Shown: positions 36,317-43,508 of the stretch, one piece after another
How the letters are laid out: each line of letters begins with the position of its first letter
Numbering within the stretch: the first letter of the stretch is position 1
Source: Brachyspira pilosicoli P43/6/78
GTDB lineage: Bacteria; Spirochaetota; Brachyspiria; Brachyspirales; Brachyspiraceae
Direction: 5' to 3'
NCBI RefSeq assembly: GCF_000325665.1
Contig: NC_019908.1
Location: 1,798,001-1,862,000 of the forward strand
DNA: 64,000 nt
Translations under genes and position numbers: made by a program
Notes under the pieces: generated by a model
What the model saw: only the letters and a program-made list of their open reading frames with translations
Told to the model about the DNA's origin: nothing
Database searches by the model: none

Positions 36317-37207
36317 ATGAATAATAAAATAAATAAAATAAAAAAAACAAAAAAAAATAAAAACTTAATAAAAGAATATTTAAGCTATCCTGTAATGGCT
36401 ATTAACTTTATTAAAGCAGATAAAAAAATTAAGCCAACTAAATTTAAATATAACAAAAACAAAAGACAATATATTTTATATTTCCCAGCACAATTAAAAG
36501 AAAATGAAAAGCCAAAAAAACAATTAATAGTATATATACATGGAGGCGGTTGGAGAGAGGGAAGTGCTGATTTATATAGATTCGTTGGAAGGAGATTTGC
36601 AAAAGAAGGTTTTAATGCAATACTATTAGGATATAGATTAAGCAAAAAAGCTAAATACCCTGCTCAAATAGAAGATGTATTTAATGGTTTTAATAAAGCA
36701 CTTTCTATATTAAAAGAAAAAAACATAGACTATTCTGATATAGTTGTTGTAGGCTCATCTGCAGGTGCTCATTTGGGGGCTTTGCTTGTTTATAATAAAG
36801 ATATGCAAAAGAAATATAATGTTGATATAAATAATTTTAAAGGATATATATCATTAGGAGGACCAACAGATTTAAACGTATGCACCAATGAAATTATTAC
36901 TCCAATGCTTAATCAGCTTTTTGAATGGAATTATAACAGAGATTTAGCAAACCCTTATAACTATATAGATGGAAGCGAAAAAAATAAAGTGTTATGCATA
37001 CATTCAGGATTAGACCCTATTTGCGATGTTCAAAACTCAATCAATTTTTCTAATAAAGTTAATAGTTTTAATGATGGCTTGGCTAAATGTATTGTATTTG
37101 AAAACAAAGAAATTTATCATAATAATTTGGTTAATGGAATATTTTTTGAGACTATGGACAGCAACAATATAATGGACGAAGTTTTTAAGTGGATTGAAAC
37201 ATTATAA
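36317..37207 (+). CDS. Alpha/beta hydrolase (BD-FAE / esterase-lipase type)
   Basis: The 296-residue hydrolase has the HGGGW oxyanion motif (YIHGGGWREGSADLY, about 74-88) and the nucleophile elbow GSSAGAHLG (Ser about 148). A likely acid is in SGLDPICD and a likely His in IYHNNLVNG. There is no signal peptide, but there is a very Lys-rich N terminus (about 20 residues), so it is probably cytoplasmic and perhaps membrane-associated. It ends the acyltransferase/zinc-ribbon/hydrolase set, suggesting it acts on the ester made or used by the first gene. Confidence 0.85.
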   Translation: MNNKINKIKKTKKNKNLIKEYLSYPVMAINFIKADKKIKPTKFKYNKNKRQYILYFPAQLKENEKPKKQLIVYIHGGGWREGSADLYRFVGRRFAKEGFNAILLGYRLSKKAKYPAQIEDVFNGFNKALSILKEKNIDYSDIVVVGSSAGAHLGALLVYNKDMQKKYNVDINNFKGYISLGGPTDLNVCTNEIITPMLNQLFEWNYNRDLANPYNYIDGSEKNKVLCIHSGLDPICDVQNSINFSNKVNSFNDGLAKCIVFENKEIYHNNLVNGIFFETMDSNNIMDEVFKWIETL

Positions 37208-37289
37208 TAATATAAAATAAGCAACAAAAATTAATTTTTACTAAGACATAGGTATTACTTTATATATATTCCAAAATATAGAGTTAAAA

Positions 37290-37350
37290 TGTTCGCATTT
37301 TTTGCAACTTTGACGAAGTCCGCACCGCGAAGGCGGGAAAAAGTTGAAGA
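37290..37350 (-). repeat. Mosaic repeat module H, copy R3a
   Basis: Minus strand: CAACTTTTTCCCGCC, a GC-rich tip, GACTTCGTCAAAGTTGCAAAAA. Arms CAACTTT (37305-37311) and AAAGTTG (37340-37346) pair. The homologous copies at 37600 and 60602 use GTTCTTT/AAAGAAC instead, so the arms differ in sequence but stay complementary. Confidence 0.75.
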
Positions 37351-37429
37351 AAAAAATTGATATAAAATTATTGTTTTAATATATACTAAAAATTTTTAAG
37401 TTTGTTAAAAATCTATTTTTTATTTTAAT

Positions 37430-37530
37430 TGTTTGTGGTGGCTTTGCACCCACACCCCCAGTTCTTTTACCGAGTAGGTACCTTTCGGTATTGGTATAAA
37501 AGAACCAAAAGAACTTCATTTTTTAGCTTG
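37430..37530 (-). repeat. Mosaic repeat module G, copy R3b
   Basis: Minus strand: AAGTTCTTTTGGTTCTTTTATACC, a short tip hairpin (ACCGAAAGGTACCTACTCGGT), AAAAGAACTGGGG, GTGTGGGTGCAAAGCC. GTTCTTTT (37461-37468, plus strand) pairs with AAAAGAAC (37498-37505). Together with R3a and R3c it fills the 37208-37731 gap between convergent genes. Confidence 0.75.
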
Positions 37531-37574
37531 AAATGTTGGTATTATTCTATAGTTTATAATATTTAAAAATATAC

Positions 37575-37645
37575 AAAGCTATAGTATTTGCACTTTTTGG
37601 TTCTTTGACGAAGTCCACACCGTATAGCTTCGGGAAAAGAACAAT
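37575..37645 (-). repeat. Mosaic repeat module H, copy R3c
   Basis: Minus strand: GTTCTTTTCCCG, tip, GACTTCGTCAAAGAACC, AAAAAGTGCAAATA. Arms at 37600-37606 and 37636-37642. It matches the copy at 60602-60660 closely apart from the hairpin tip. Confidence 0.75.
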
Positions 37646-37672
37646 AAAAAATTACACAACAAAAGTTAAAAA

Positions 37673-37710
37673 ACAAAAGCCTTGAAATTAATTCAAGACC
37701 TTTGTTTTTT
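37673..37710. terminator. Bidirectional terminator between convergent units
   Basis: ACAAAAGCCTTGAA pairs with TTCAAGACCTTTGT with small mismatches, flanked by A-rich and T-rich runs on both sides. It lies 22 bases after the stop of the purine permease gene (minus) and could also stop readthrough from the plus strand. Confidence 0.7.
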
Positions 37711-37731
37711 TTAATGTAATAATTTTAATTC

Positions 37732-39042
37732 TTATGCTAAAAATCTAGAAATAACAGGCATTAAAATCTTTATTACTAAAAGAGCTGCCAATATCCAAGT
37801 GAATAATGTAATCTCTTTTGTTCTTCCTGTTAATAATTTTAATAAAGTGAAAGCTAATATACCAAAAGTGATACCCTCAGCAATACTATAAGCAAAAGGC
37901 ATAAATATAATACAAACAAAAGAAGGTATAGCTTCTGTATAATCAGTAAGGTCAATTTCTAATATAGGAGTCATCATAAATAAACCAACTATTATAAGAG
38001 CAGGAGCAGTAGCAGCACTAGGTATTGATAAGAATATATGTGATAAGAATAATGATATAGTAAATAATATAGCTACTACAACAGCAGTAAGTCCAGTTTT
38101 TCCGCCCTCAGCAACACCAGAAGCACTCTCAACATAAGTAGTAACAGTAGAAGTACCCATACAAGCACCAAATATAGTTCCAACAGCATCTGCAAATAAA
38201 GCCTGTTTACAGCGAGGAACTTCTCCGCCTTTTGTAAGCATATTAGCTTTTGTACAAACACCAACCAATGTACCAACAGTATCAAACATATCCACAAAAA
38301 GGAAAGTAAATAATACTATAAACATATTAGGGTGAAGTATATTAGCAAAATCTAATTTGAAAGCAACAGGCTCTAAAGAAGGAGGAGCAAAACTTGCATA
38401 AGGAGAAAGCTGAGTGATTCCCATAGGTATTCCTATTAATGTTGTTAATAATATACCAATCAATATAGCTCCTTTTACATTGTATGCAAGAAGTAAAGAT
38501 GTTATTAATAAACCTATTATAGCAAGAAGCGGAGAGCCTGAAGTAATATCTCCTAATGAAATTAATGTTGCATCATTATTAATTATAATTTTAGAGTTTT
38601 GAAGACCAATAAATGCAATAAATAAACCTATACCAACAGATATAGCTCTTTTCATATTAAGAGGTATACTGTTTACAATAGCCTCTCTTACATTGAAAAT
38701 AGTTAAAACTAAAAATATAATACCTTCAATAAAAACAGCAGTTAAAGCAGTCTGCCAGCTATAGCCCATACCAAGTACAACAGTATAAGCAAAGAAAGCA
38801 TTAAGACCCATACCAGGAGCTAAAGCAAAAGGTAAATTAGCTAATAGTCCCATAATTAAAGTAGCAACTATAGAAGATACCACTGTAGCAGTAAATACAG
38901 CCCCTTTATCCATACCAGTAGCACTAAGTATGCTAGGGTTTACAGCCAATATATAAGCCATAGTCATAAATGTAGTAATACCAGCTATGATTTCGCTTTT
39001 TACATTAGTACCATTTTCCTTTAGTTTGAAAAACTTTTCCAT
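37732..39042 (-). CDS. NCS2-family purine permease (guanine/hypoxanthine or adenine)
   Basis: The 436-residue protein belongs to the AzgA/PbuG branch of NCS2 nucleobase permeases. It has about 12-14 hydrophobic segments and motifs AGITTFMTMAYILAVNPSIL (20-39 region), ALAPGMGLNAFFAY (about 72-85), LFTFLFVDMFDTVGTLVGV and GTSTVTTYVESASGVAEGGKTG. It imports purine bases by proton symport. I saw no purine-riboswitch core in the 174-base leader, so regulation is not evident. The gene stands alone. Confidence 0.93.
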   Translation of the reverse strand: MEKFFKLKENGTNVKSEIIAGITTFMTMAYILAVNPSILSATGMDKGAVFTATVVSSIVATLIMGLLANLPFALAPGMGLNAFFAYTVVLGMGYSWQTALTAVFIEGIIFLVLTIFNVREAIVNSIPLNMKRAISVGIGLFIAFIGLQNSKIIINNDATLISLGDITSGSPLLAIIGLLITSLLLAYNVKGAILIGILLTTLIGIPMGITQLSPYASFAPPSLEPVAFKLDFANILHPNMFIVLFTFLFVDMFDTVGTLVGVCTKANMLTKGGEVPRCKQALFADAVGTIFGACMGTSTVTTYVESASGVAEGGKTGLTAVVVAILFTISLFLSHIFLSIPSAATAPALIIVGLFMMTPILEIDLTDYTEAIPSFVCIIFMPFAYSIAEGITFGILAFTLLKLLTGRTKEITLFTWILAALLVIKILMPVISRFLA

Positions 39043-39137
39043 AAATAATCCTTATAATAATTTTTAATAAAGAAACAATATATATACTTTTCATTATTAT
39101 TGCAATAGAATATTTTAATAATATTATATAAATAAAA

Positions 39138-39171
39138 AGAAGAGACCTAAAAATATTTTTAAGCCTCTTCT
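39138..39171 (-). terminator. Terminator of the PepSY-like gene run
   Basis: Minus strand: AGAAGAGGCTTAAAAA pairs with TTTTTAGGTCTCTTCT with one mismatch and a 2-base loop, followed by TTTTTATTTATA. It lies 45 bases past the last gene. Confidence 0.75.
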
Positions 39172-39216
39172 ACAATAATAAGGAATAACTATTTTTTTTA
39201 TCAATTGTCTTTTTTA

Positions 39217-39468
39217 TTAGTCATCAAACTCCTGACCCAACAAATTACCAGCTTTATCTATATAAAGCTCCATCATATTATTCATTTTTACTTTATAAAC
39301 ATTGTAATTTTCCATTTCTACTGCCCAAACCTCTGCTTGAGGATAAGTTGCTCTTGCTGTAGCTAATACTGCCTGAGGAACTTGATTAAGAGGTACATAC
39401 CAATCAGCAAATAAAGCTGAAGAACCTATTACACTTAAAGCTATTAATAAACAAATTATTTTTTTCAT
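39217..39468 (-). CDS. Small secreted PepSY-like protein, tandem copy 1
   Basis: The 83 residues consist of a signal peptide (MKKIICLLIALSVIGSSALF, cleavage near residue 21) and one compact domain resembling the PepSY-like beta-lactamase-inhibitor-protein fold (PF11396 type): VPQAVLATARATYPQA, YKVKMNNMMELYIDKAGNLL. It differs from the next gene (39498-39749) at only 3 residues, with similar flanking DNA, so the duplication is recent. The product is probably periplasmic. The biochemical role is unknown. Confidence 0.8.
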   Translation of the reverse strand: MKKIICLLIALSVIGSSALFADWYVPLNQVPQAVLATARATYPQAEVWAVEMENYNVYKVKMNNMMELYIDKAGNLLGQEFDD

Positions 39469-39497
39469 TATTTTACTCCTTTTATTTTGGTTTATTA

Positions 39498-39749
39498 TTA
39501 ATCATCAAATTCTTGACCTAATAAATTACCAGCTTTATCTATATAAAGTTCCATCATATTGTTCATTTTTACTTTATAAACATTATAATGCTCCATTTCT
39601 ACTGCCCAAATTTGTGCTTGAGGATAAGTTGCTCTTGCTGTAGCTAATACTGCTTGAGGAACTTGATTAAGAGGTACATACCAATCAGCAAATAAAGCTG
39701 AAGAACCTATTACACTTAAAGCTATTAATAAACAAATTATTTTTTTCAT
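39498..39749 (-). CDS. Small secreted PepSY-like protein, tandem copy 2
   Basis: This near-identical twin of 39217-39468 (80 of 83 residues the same) has the same signal peptide and the same ending LLGQEFDD. The differences are Q/E, I/V and H/N in the middle of the domain. Each copy has its own ribosome-binding site (AGGAGT before the ATG). It is 34 bases downstream of the double-domain gene 39784-40299, so the three likely form one transcript. Confidence 0.8.
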   Translation of the reverse strand: MKKIICLLIALSVIGSSALFADWYVPLNQVPQAVLATARATYPQAQIWAVEMEHYNVYKVKMNNMMELYIDKAGNLLGQEFDD

Positions 39750-39783
39750 TATTTCACTCCTTTTATTTTAATTTATAATATTA

Positions 39784-40299
39784 TTAATCATCAAATTGCT
39801 GACCTAATAAATTACCATTATTATCTATATAAAGCTCCATCATATTGTTTAATTTAACTTCATATATAGTGAATTGCTTTTCTATTTTTATAATAGCAGC
39901 CTGAGGATAAGTTTTATTAACAGTAGCTAAAACATTAGCAGGCAATATTGTAGTAGGCATATTTCCATAAGTTTTTACTTCTTTCCATTCACCATTAGGG
40001 AAAAAGTCAATTTGTGTTCCATTAGCTAAATATACTTCTATATCTTCCCAATCTCTCTCTATATAGCTTACTTCTACATTTTTGAAATGTTTAGCTATAA
40101 AATCTTGAGTGTTTTTAGGCAAAGATGATAATGGCACTCCATATCCATATTGAACATTACTATCTGGTGTTTGCATATAAGGGTTATACATTGTCATATC
40201 ATTTGCAGTGTTAGTATCTGCTGAATTATTATTATTTTGTGCTAATAACAAGCTTGAAAATATTGATATAATAAAAATAACATTTAATAATTTTTTCAT
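39784..40299 (-). CDS. Secreted protein with two PepSY-like domains
   Basis: The 171-residue protein has a signal peptide (cleaved near ...LLAQ, residue 21) and a short Asn/Asp-rich linker. It has two PepSY-like repeats: the first about 50-110 (VPLSSLPKNTQDFIAKHF, IDFFPNGEWKEV) and the second about 113-171 (LPANVLATVNKTYPQAAI, VKLNNMMELYIDNNGNLL). The second is the close relative of the two single-domain neighbours, so a longer ancestor may have given rise to them. It is first in the run, 47 bases after a consensus promoter. Confidence 0.8.
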   Translation of the reverse strand: MKKLLNVIFIISIFSSLLLAQNNNNSADTNTANDMTMYNPYMQTPDSNVQYGYGVPLSSLPKNTQDFIAKHFKNVEVSYIERDWEDIEVYLANGTQIDFFPNGEWKEVKTYGNMPTTILPANVLATVNKTYPQAAIIKIEKQFTIYEVKLNNMMELYIDNNGNLLGQQFDD

Positions 40300-40345
40300 T
40301 TAATATCTCCTTGATGAATGTAAGTAAATTATCTTTACAATTATA

Positions 40346-40374
40346 ATTATAGTATATGGTGCGAGTTTTGTCAA
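40346..40374 (-). promoter_or_regulatory. Promoter for the PepSY-like gene run
   Basis: Minus strand: TTGACA, 17 bases, TATAAT, full consensus. The 40375-40669 stretch between this and the divergent efflux promoter is AT-rich with no gene that I can see. Confidence 0.8.
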
Positions 40375-40669
40375 ATTTTTTTACTATTTTTTTACAAAAA
40401 ATATATATATTTTGCAGTTTTTTTGCTATTTTAACGTGATTTTATCAAAAAATACATATTATTTGTAAATTTAAAGTAAATTCATTAGGTAAAACTATAT
40501 TTTTTATATCGATAAAGTAAAAAATATTTACTATATTTCTTGAAGTATGTAAATAATTGTTTTTTTATTTACCTATTATAAATATTAATTTAATTACATA
40601 TGATAAGCATTTAATAACGGGAACTTTTTAATGATTTATTCGTCTAATTAAATATATTGTAAAATTAGC

Positions 40670-40697
40670 TTGATATTTTTTATTTGAAGTTTATAAT
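40670..40697 (+). promoter_or_regulatory. Promoter for the efflux operon
   Basis: TTGATA, 16 bases, TATAAT, 62 bases upstream of the tolC-like GTG start. Confidence 0.6.
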
Positions 40698-40759
40698 TTA
40701 TTAGTAAAAAAATAAATTTTTATTAAATTTACGATGTAGACTTTCTTAGGAGCGGTATT

Positions 40760-42118
40760 GTGAAAAATAGTTTCGTTTTTATATTGATTATAGTATTCAA
40801 TATTTCTTTATATTCACAGAGTAATGAAAACTCCACAAACTCTAAGATAAGCATAAATTTAGAGCAGGCATTAGATTTAGCAATTGAAAACGATAAAACC
40901 CTAAAACAAGCAGAATATGATGTGCGAATAGCTCAAACTCAAAAAGATGCATCATTTTCTGATTTATTTTTACCTTCATTAACAGTAAGCGGCGGACTTA
41001 ACTTATCAGAGCCGAAAGAATATCAATATAACAACTTAAACACAGGAGTATATTCAAGTGCTGATACTTGGAGTGCTCAAGCAACATTATCAAAAACACT
41101 ATTCACTGGGTTTAGAAACTGGAATACTGATAAAGCCAGAGAAATAAACTTACAAATGATGAAAGAGATATATTTTGATGAGAGAAAGAATGTAGCAATA
41201 AACACACAGCTAAATTTTTATAACACATTTGTAGCTCAAGAAAATTATAAAGTATACTATCAGCAGCAGCTTAATTATAGTAATAGAATGAGAGAGTCAT
41301 ACATAAAATACAGAAACGGACAAGTTTCAGAATATGAATATTTGAATGCGAAAGTACAATATGAAAGTACAAAACCTCAGCTTGTTACACTTAGCAATAA
41401 TTATGAAAGTTTGAAATTAACATTTATAAGACAAATAGGTTTAACAAATGTATCTGACGATGTTGAATTAATAGGTAATATATTAGATGCCACAAAAATA
41501 GCATTACCAGATTTGGATATAAATGTAATATTAGATTTGATAATGGCTAATAATATAGAATTAAACAATATGGCTAATAATATAGAAATGCTTGAATACA
41601 ACAGAAAAGTTGCAAGAAGCTATTTATGGCCAACTTTTTCAGCAAATGCTAATGTAGGAGTTACTACAATAGATAAATTAAAATTGGATAATAATAAAGA
41701 GTTTTATAAAGACAGAAGCGGAGAGTTTAGCTGGGGTGTTGGATTTTCATTGAATTATGCTCTTGATTCATTACTTCCATTCTCATCTACAGCAAAAGCA
41801 GCAGAAGAGATTAAATTAAGTATTGAACAAATGGAAATAAGCTATGACCAATTAAGAGATAATATAGAAATCAATAGCAGAAACCTCATATCCACAGCAA
41901 AATCTCAAGAGTTAACATTACAATCGCAAGCAGAAAACGCTAAAACAGCTGCATATGCTTTACAAATGGCACAAAGACAATATAGAGGCGGTACAATATC
42001 TACATTAGAATTAAATGATGCAGAGCTTACATATTTGAATGCACAGCTTGCATATTTACAGGCAATATACGAATATTTTTCTAGTACATTACAAGTATTA
42101 AAACTTTTAGGAGCTTAA
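40760..42118 (+). CDS. TolC-family outer-membrane efflux protein
   Basis: The 452-residue protein has a signal peptide (SFVFILIIVFNISLYSQ) and two TolC-type repeats of long coiled-coil helices, with ISINLEQALDLAIENDKTLKQAEYDV near residue 30 and the matching second-half helix around RQYRGGTISTLELNDAELTYL. It should form the trimeric outer-membrane channel of the tripartite pump encoded downstream. The start is GTG, preceded by AGGAGCGG. It is followed after 10 bases by the adaptor gene. Confidence 0.92.
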   Translation: MKNSFVFILIIVFNISLYSQSNENSTNSKISINLEQALDLAIENDKTLKQAEYDVRIAQTQKDASFSDLFLPSLTVSGGLNLSEPKEYQYNNLNTGVYSSADTWSAQATLSKTLFTGFRNWNTDKAREINLQMMKEIYFDERKNVAINTQLNFYNTFVAQENYKVYYQQQLNYSNRMRESYIKYRNGQVSEYEYLNAKVQYESTKPQLVTLSNNYESLKLTFIRQIGLTNVSDDVELIGNILDATKIALPDLDINVILDLIMANNIELNNMANNIEMLEYNRKVARSYLWPTFSANANVGVTTIDKLKLDNNKEFYKDRSGEFSWGVGFSLNYALDSLLPFSSTAKAAEEIKLSIEQMEISYDQLRDNIEINSRNLISTAKSQELTLQSQAENAKTAAYALQMAQRQYRGGTISTLELNDAELTYLNAQLAYLQAIYEYFSSTLQVLKLLGA

Positions 42119-42128
42119 GAGGAGTTTT

Positions 42129-43469
42129 ATGATGTTAAGAAGTACAACAATATTATTTATTATTTTATCTATCTTTTTTACTTCTTGTAAAAAAGGACAA
42201 GTGAATCTAAACAAAAAAGAAAATCCAATAAGTGTACTTGTTGCAGCACCAGTAAGACAATCTTTAGAAGAATATCTTGAACTTTCTGCCGAAATTAAGG
42301 CAATAAAAGAAGTTGAGATTTCATCAGATGTACCTGGTAAAATTGCAAATATACTAAAATATGAAGGAAGTTTTGTAAACAAAGGAGATACTATAGCATT
42401 AATTGACAGATTTGTAATAGGTGCTAATTATGCTTATGCTCCTGCAAGAACACCTATTTCTGGTTATGTAACTACTACATATATGGCAGTTGGTGCTTCT
42501 ATAGCAGCAGCTACACCAATAGCAAATGTTGCTGATATTAGTAAGCTAGAAGTAGAAATACAAGTTCCAGAACGTTCTATTACAGGTGTGGAACTTGGTC
42601 AAAAAGTACTAATTAGAATTCCTTCTTCTCCAAACAAAGAAGTTGAAGCTACAATTACAAAAAAAGATTATGCTGTTAATCCTTCTACTCGTACATTAAT
42701 GGTAAAAGCTTTAATTGACAATAAAGACAGATTATTTTTACCCGGCATGTTTTCTGATGTATCAATACTCTTAAACTCTGCTAATAATATTTTTGTAATA
42801 CCAAATAGTGCTACATTCTCTGATGACTTAGGAAAAAATTATATTTATGTTGTAAAAGAAGATAATTCTCAAAATCCTCCTCTAGAAGGAAAAGTAGCTA
42901 CAGACAATACTAATAAAAAATACAGAGCATATATAAGAGAAATAGACATATTATTTAGATCCAAAGACAAAGTTGCTTTAAGCGGCGGACTTGAAGATGG
43001 TGAAGAAGTTGTAATGTTTGGTAGAGAGTTCTTAAAAGACGGTTCTTTAGTAAATAGAATAGAAAATGACCCTACAATATTAGAATATATTACACCGCAA
43101 AATGTTAATACAAATGAAATAGTAAATAATACTAACAATACTATAAAACAACAAACAAATCAAAGAACTCAAGTAAATCAAGCAAAAGAAAATAATACTG
43201 TAAAACAAACTACTACAAATCAAACAAAACCAAAAACATCATCATTATTAGCAAACAATACCAATGCTGCTAAAACTGCTACTCAGCAAAACACAGCTGT
43301 AAAACCGCAAACTAATACTGTTACAAAAGTTCAAACTAACACAGCTGCTCAAAACACTAATAATAATGTTATAAACAACACAGTAGAAAAAGATACAGCC
43401 GATAATGAAGATGTAGTTAAAAACACTGAGCAAACAAATAATAGTGATATTTACTCTGTTGGTAAATAA
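42129..43469 (+). CDS. RND efflux adaptor (membrane-fusion) lipoprotein with Asn/Thr/Gln-rich tail
   Basis: The 446 residues comprise a lipoprotein signal (LSIFFTSC, Cys about 20) and an HlyD-type barrel/lipoyl core (EISSDVPGKIANILKYEGSFVNKGD, IAAATPIANVADISKLEVEIQVPE). A beta-barrel domain follows to about residue 320. The last roughly 110 residues are a low-complexity Asn/Thr/Gln/Lys tail (TNQTKPKTSS, TATQQNTAVKPQTN) not found in typical adaptors. The protein bridges the RND pump and the TolC-like channel. The helical hairpin is short, as in CusB/TriA-like adaptors. Confidence 0.9.
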   Translation: MMLRSTTILFIILSIFFTSCKKGQVNLNKKENPISVLVAAPVRQSLEEYLELSAEIKAIKEVEISSDVPGKIANILKYEGSFVNKGDTIALIDRFVIGANYAYAPARTPISGYVTTTYMAVGASIAAATPIANVADISKLEVEIQVPERSITGVELGQKVLIRIPSSPNKEVEATITKKDYAVNPSTRTLMVKALIDNKDRLFLPGMFSDVSILLNSANNIFVIPNSATFSDDLGKNYIYVVKEDNSQNPPLEGKVATDNTNKKYRAYIREIDILFRSKDKVALSGGLEDGEEVVMFGREFLKDGSLVNRIENDPTILEYITPQNVNTNEIVNNTNNTIKQQTNQRTQVNQAKENNTVKQTTTNQTKPKTSSLLANNTNAAKTATQQNTAVKPQTNTVTKVQTNTAAQNTNNNVINNTVEKDTADNEDVVKNTEQTNNSDIYSVGK

Positions 43470-43508
43470 AAATTATTATTTGTATTTTTAAGAGAGGTTT
43501 ATTTATAT

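Noticed and set aside
38076-38297. A Leu-rich open frame antiparallel or out of frame within the purine permease gene
   Set aside because: It is a shifted reading of a clear membrane-protein gene. The hydrophobic codon pattern explains it.
39043-39137. Possible purine riboswitch before the purine permease
   Set aside because: The leader is AT-only and I found none of the conserved loop sequences of the purine aptamer.
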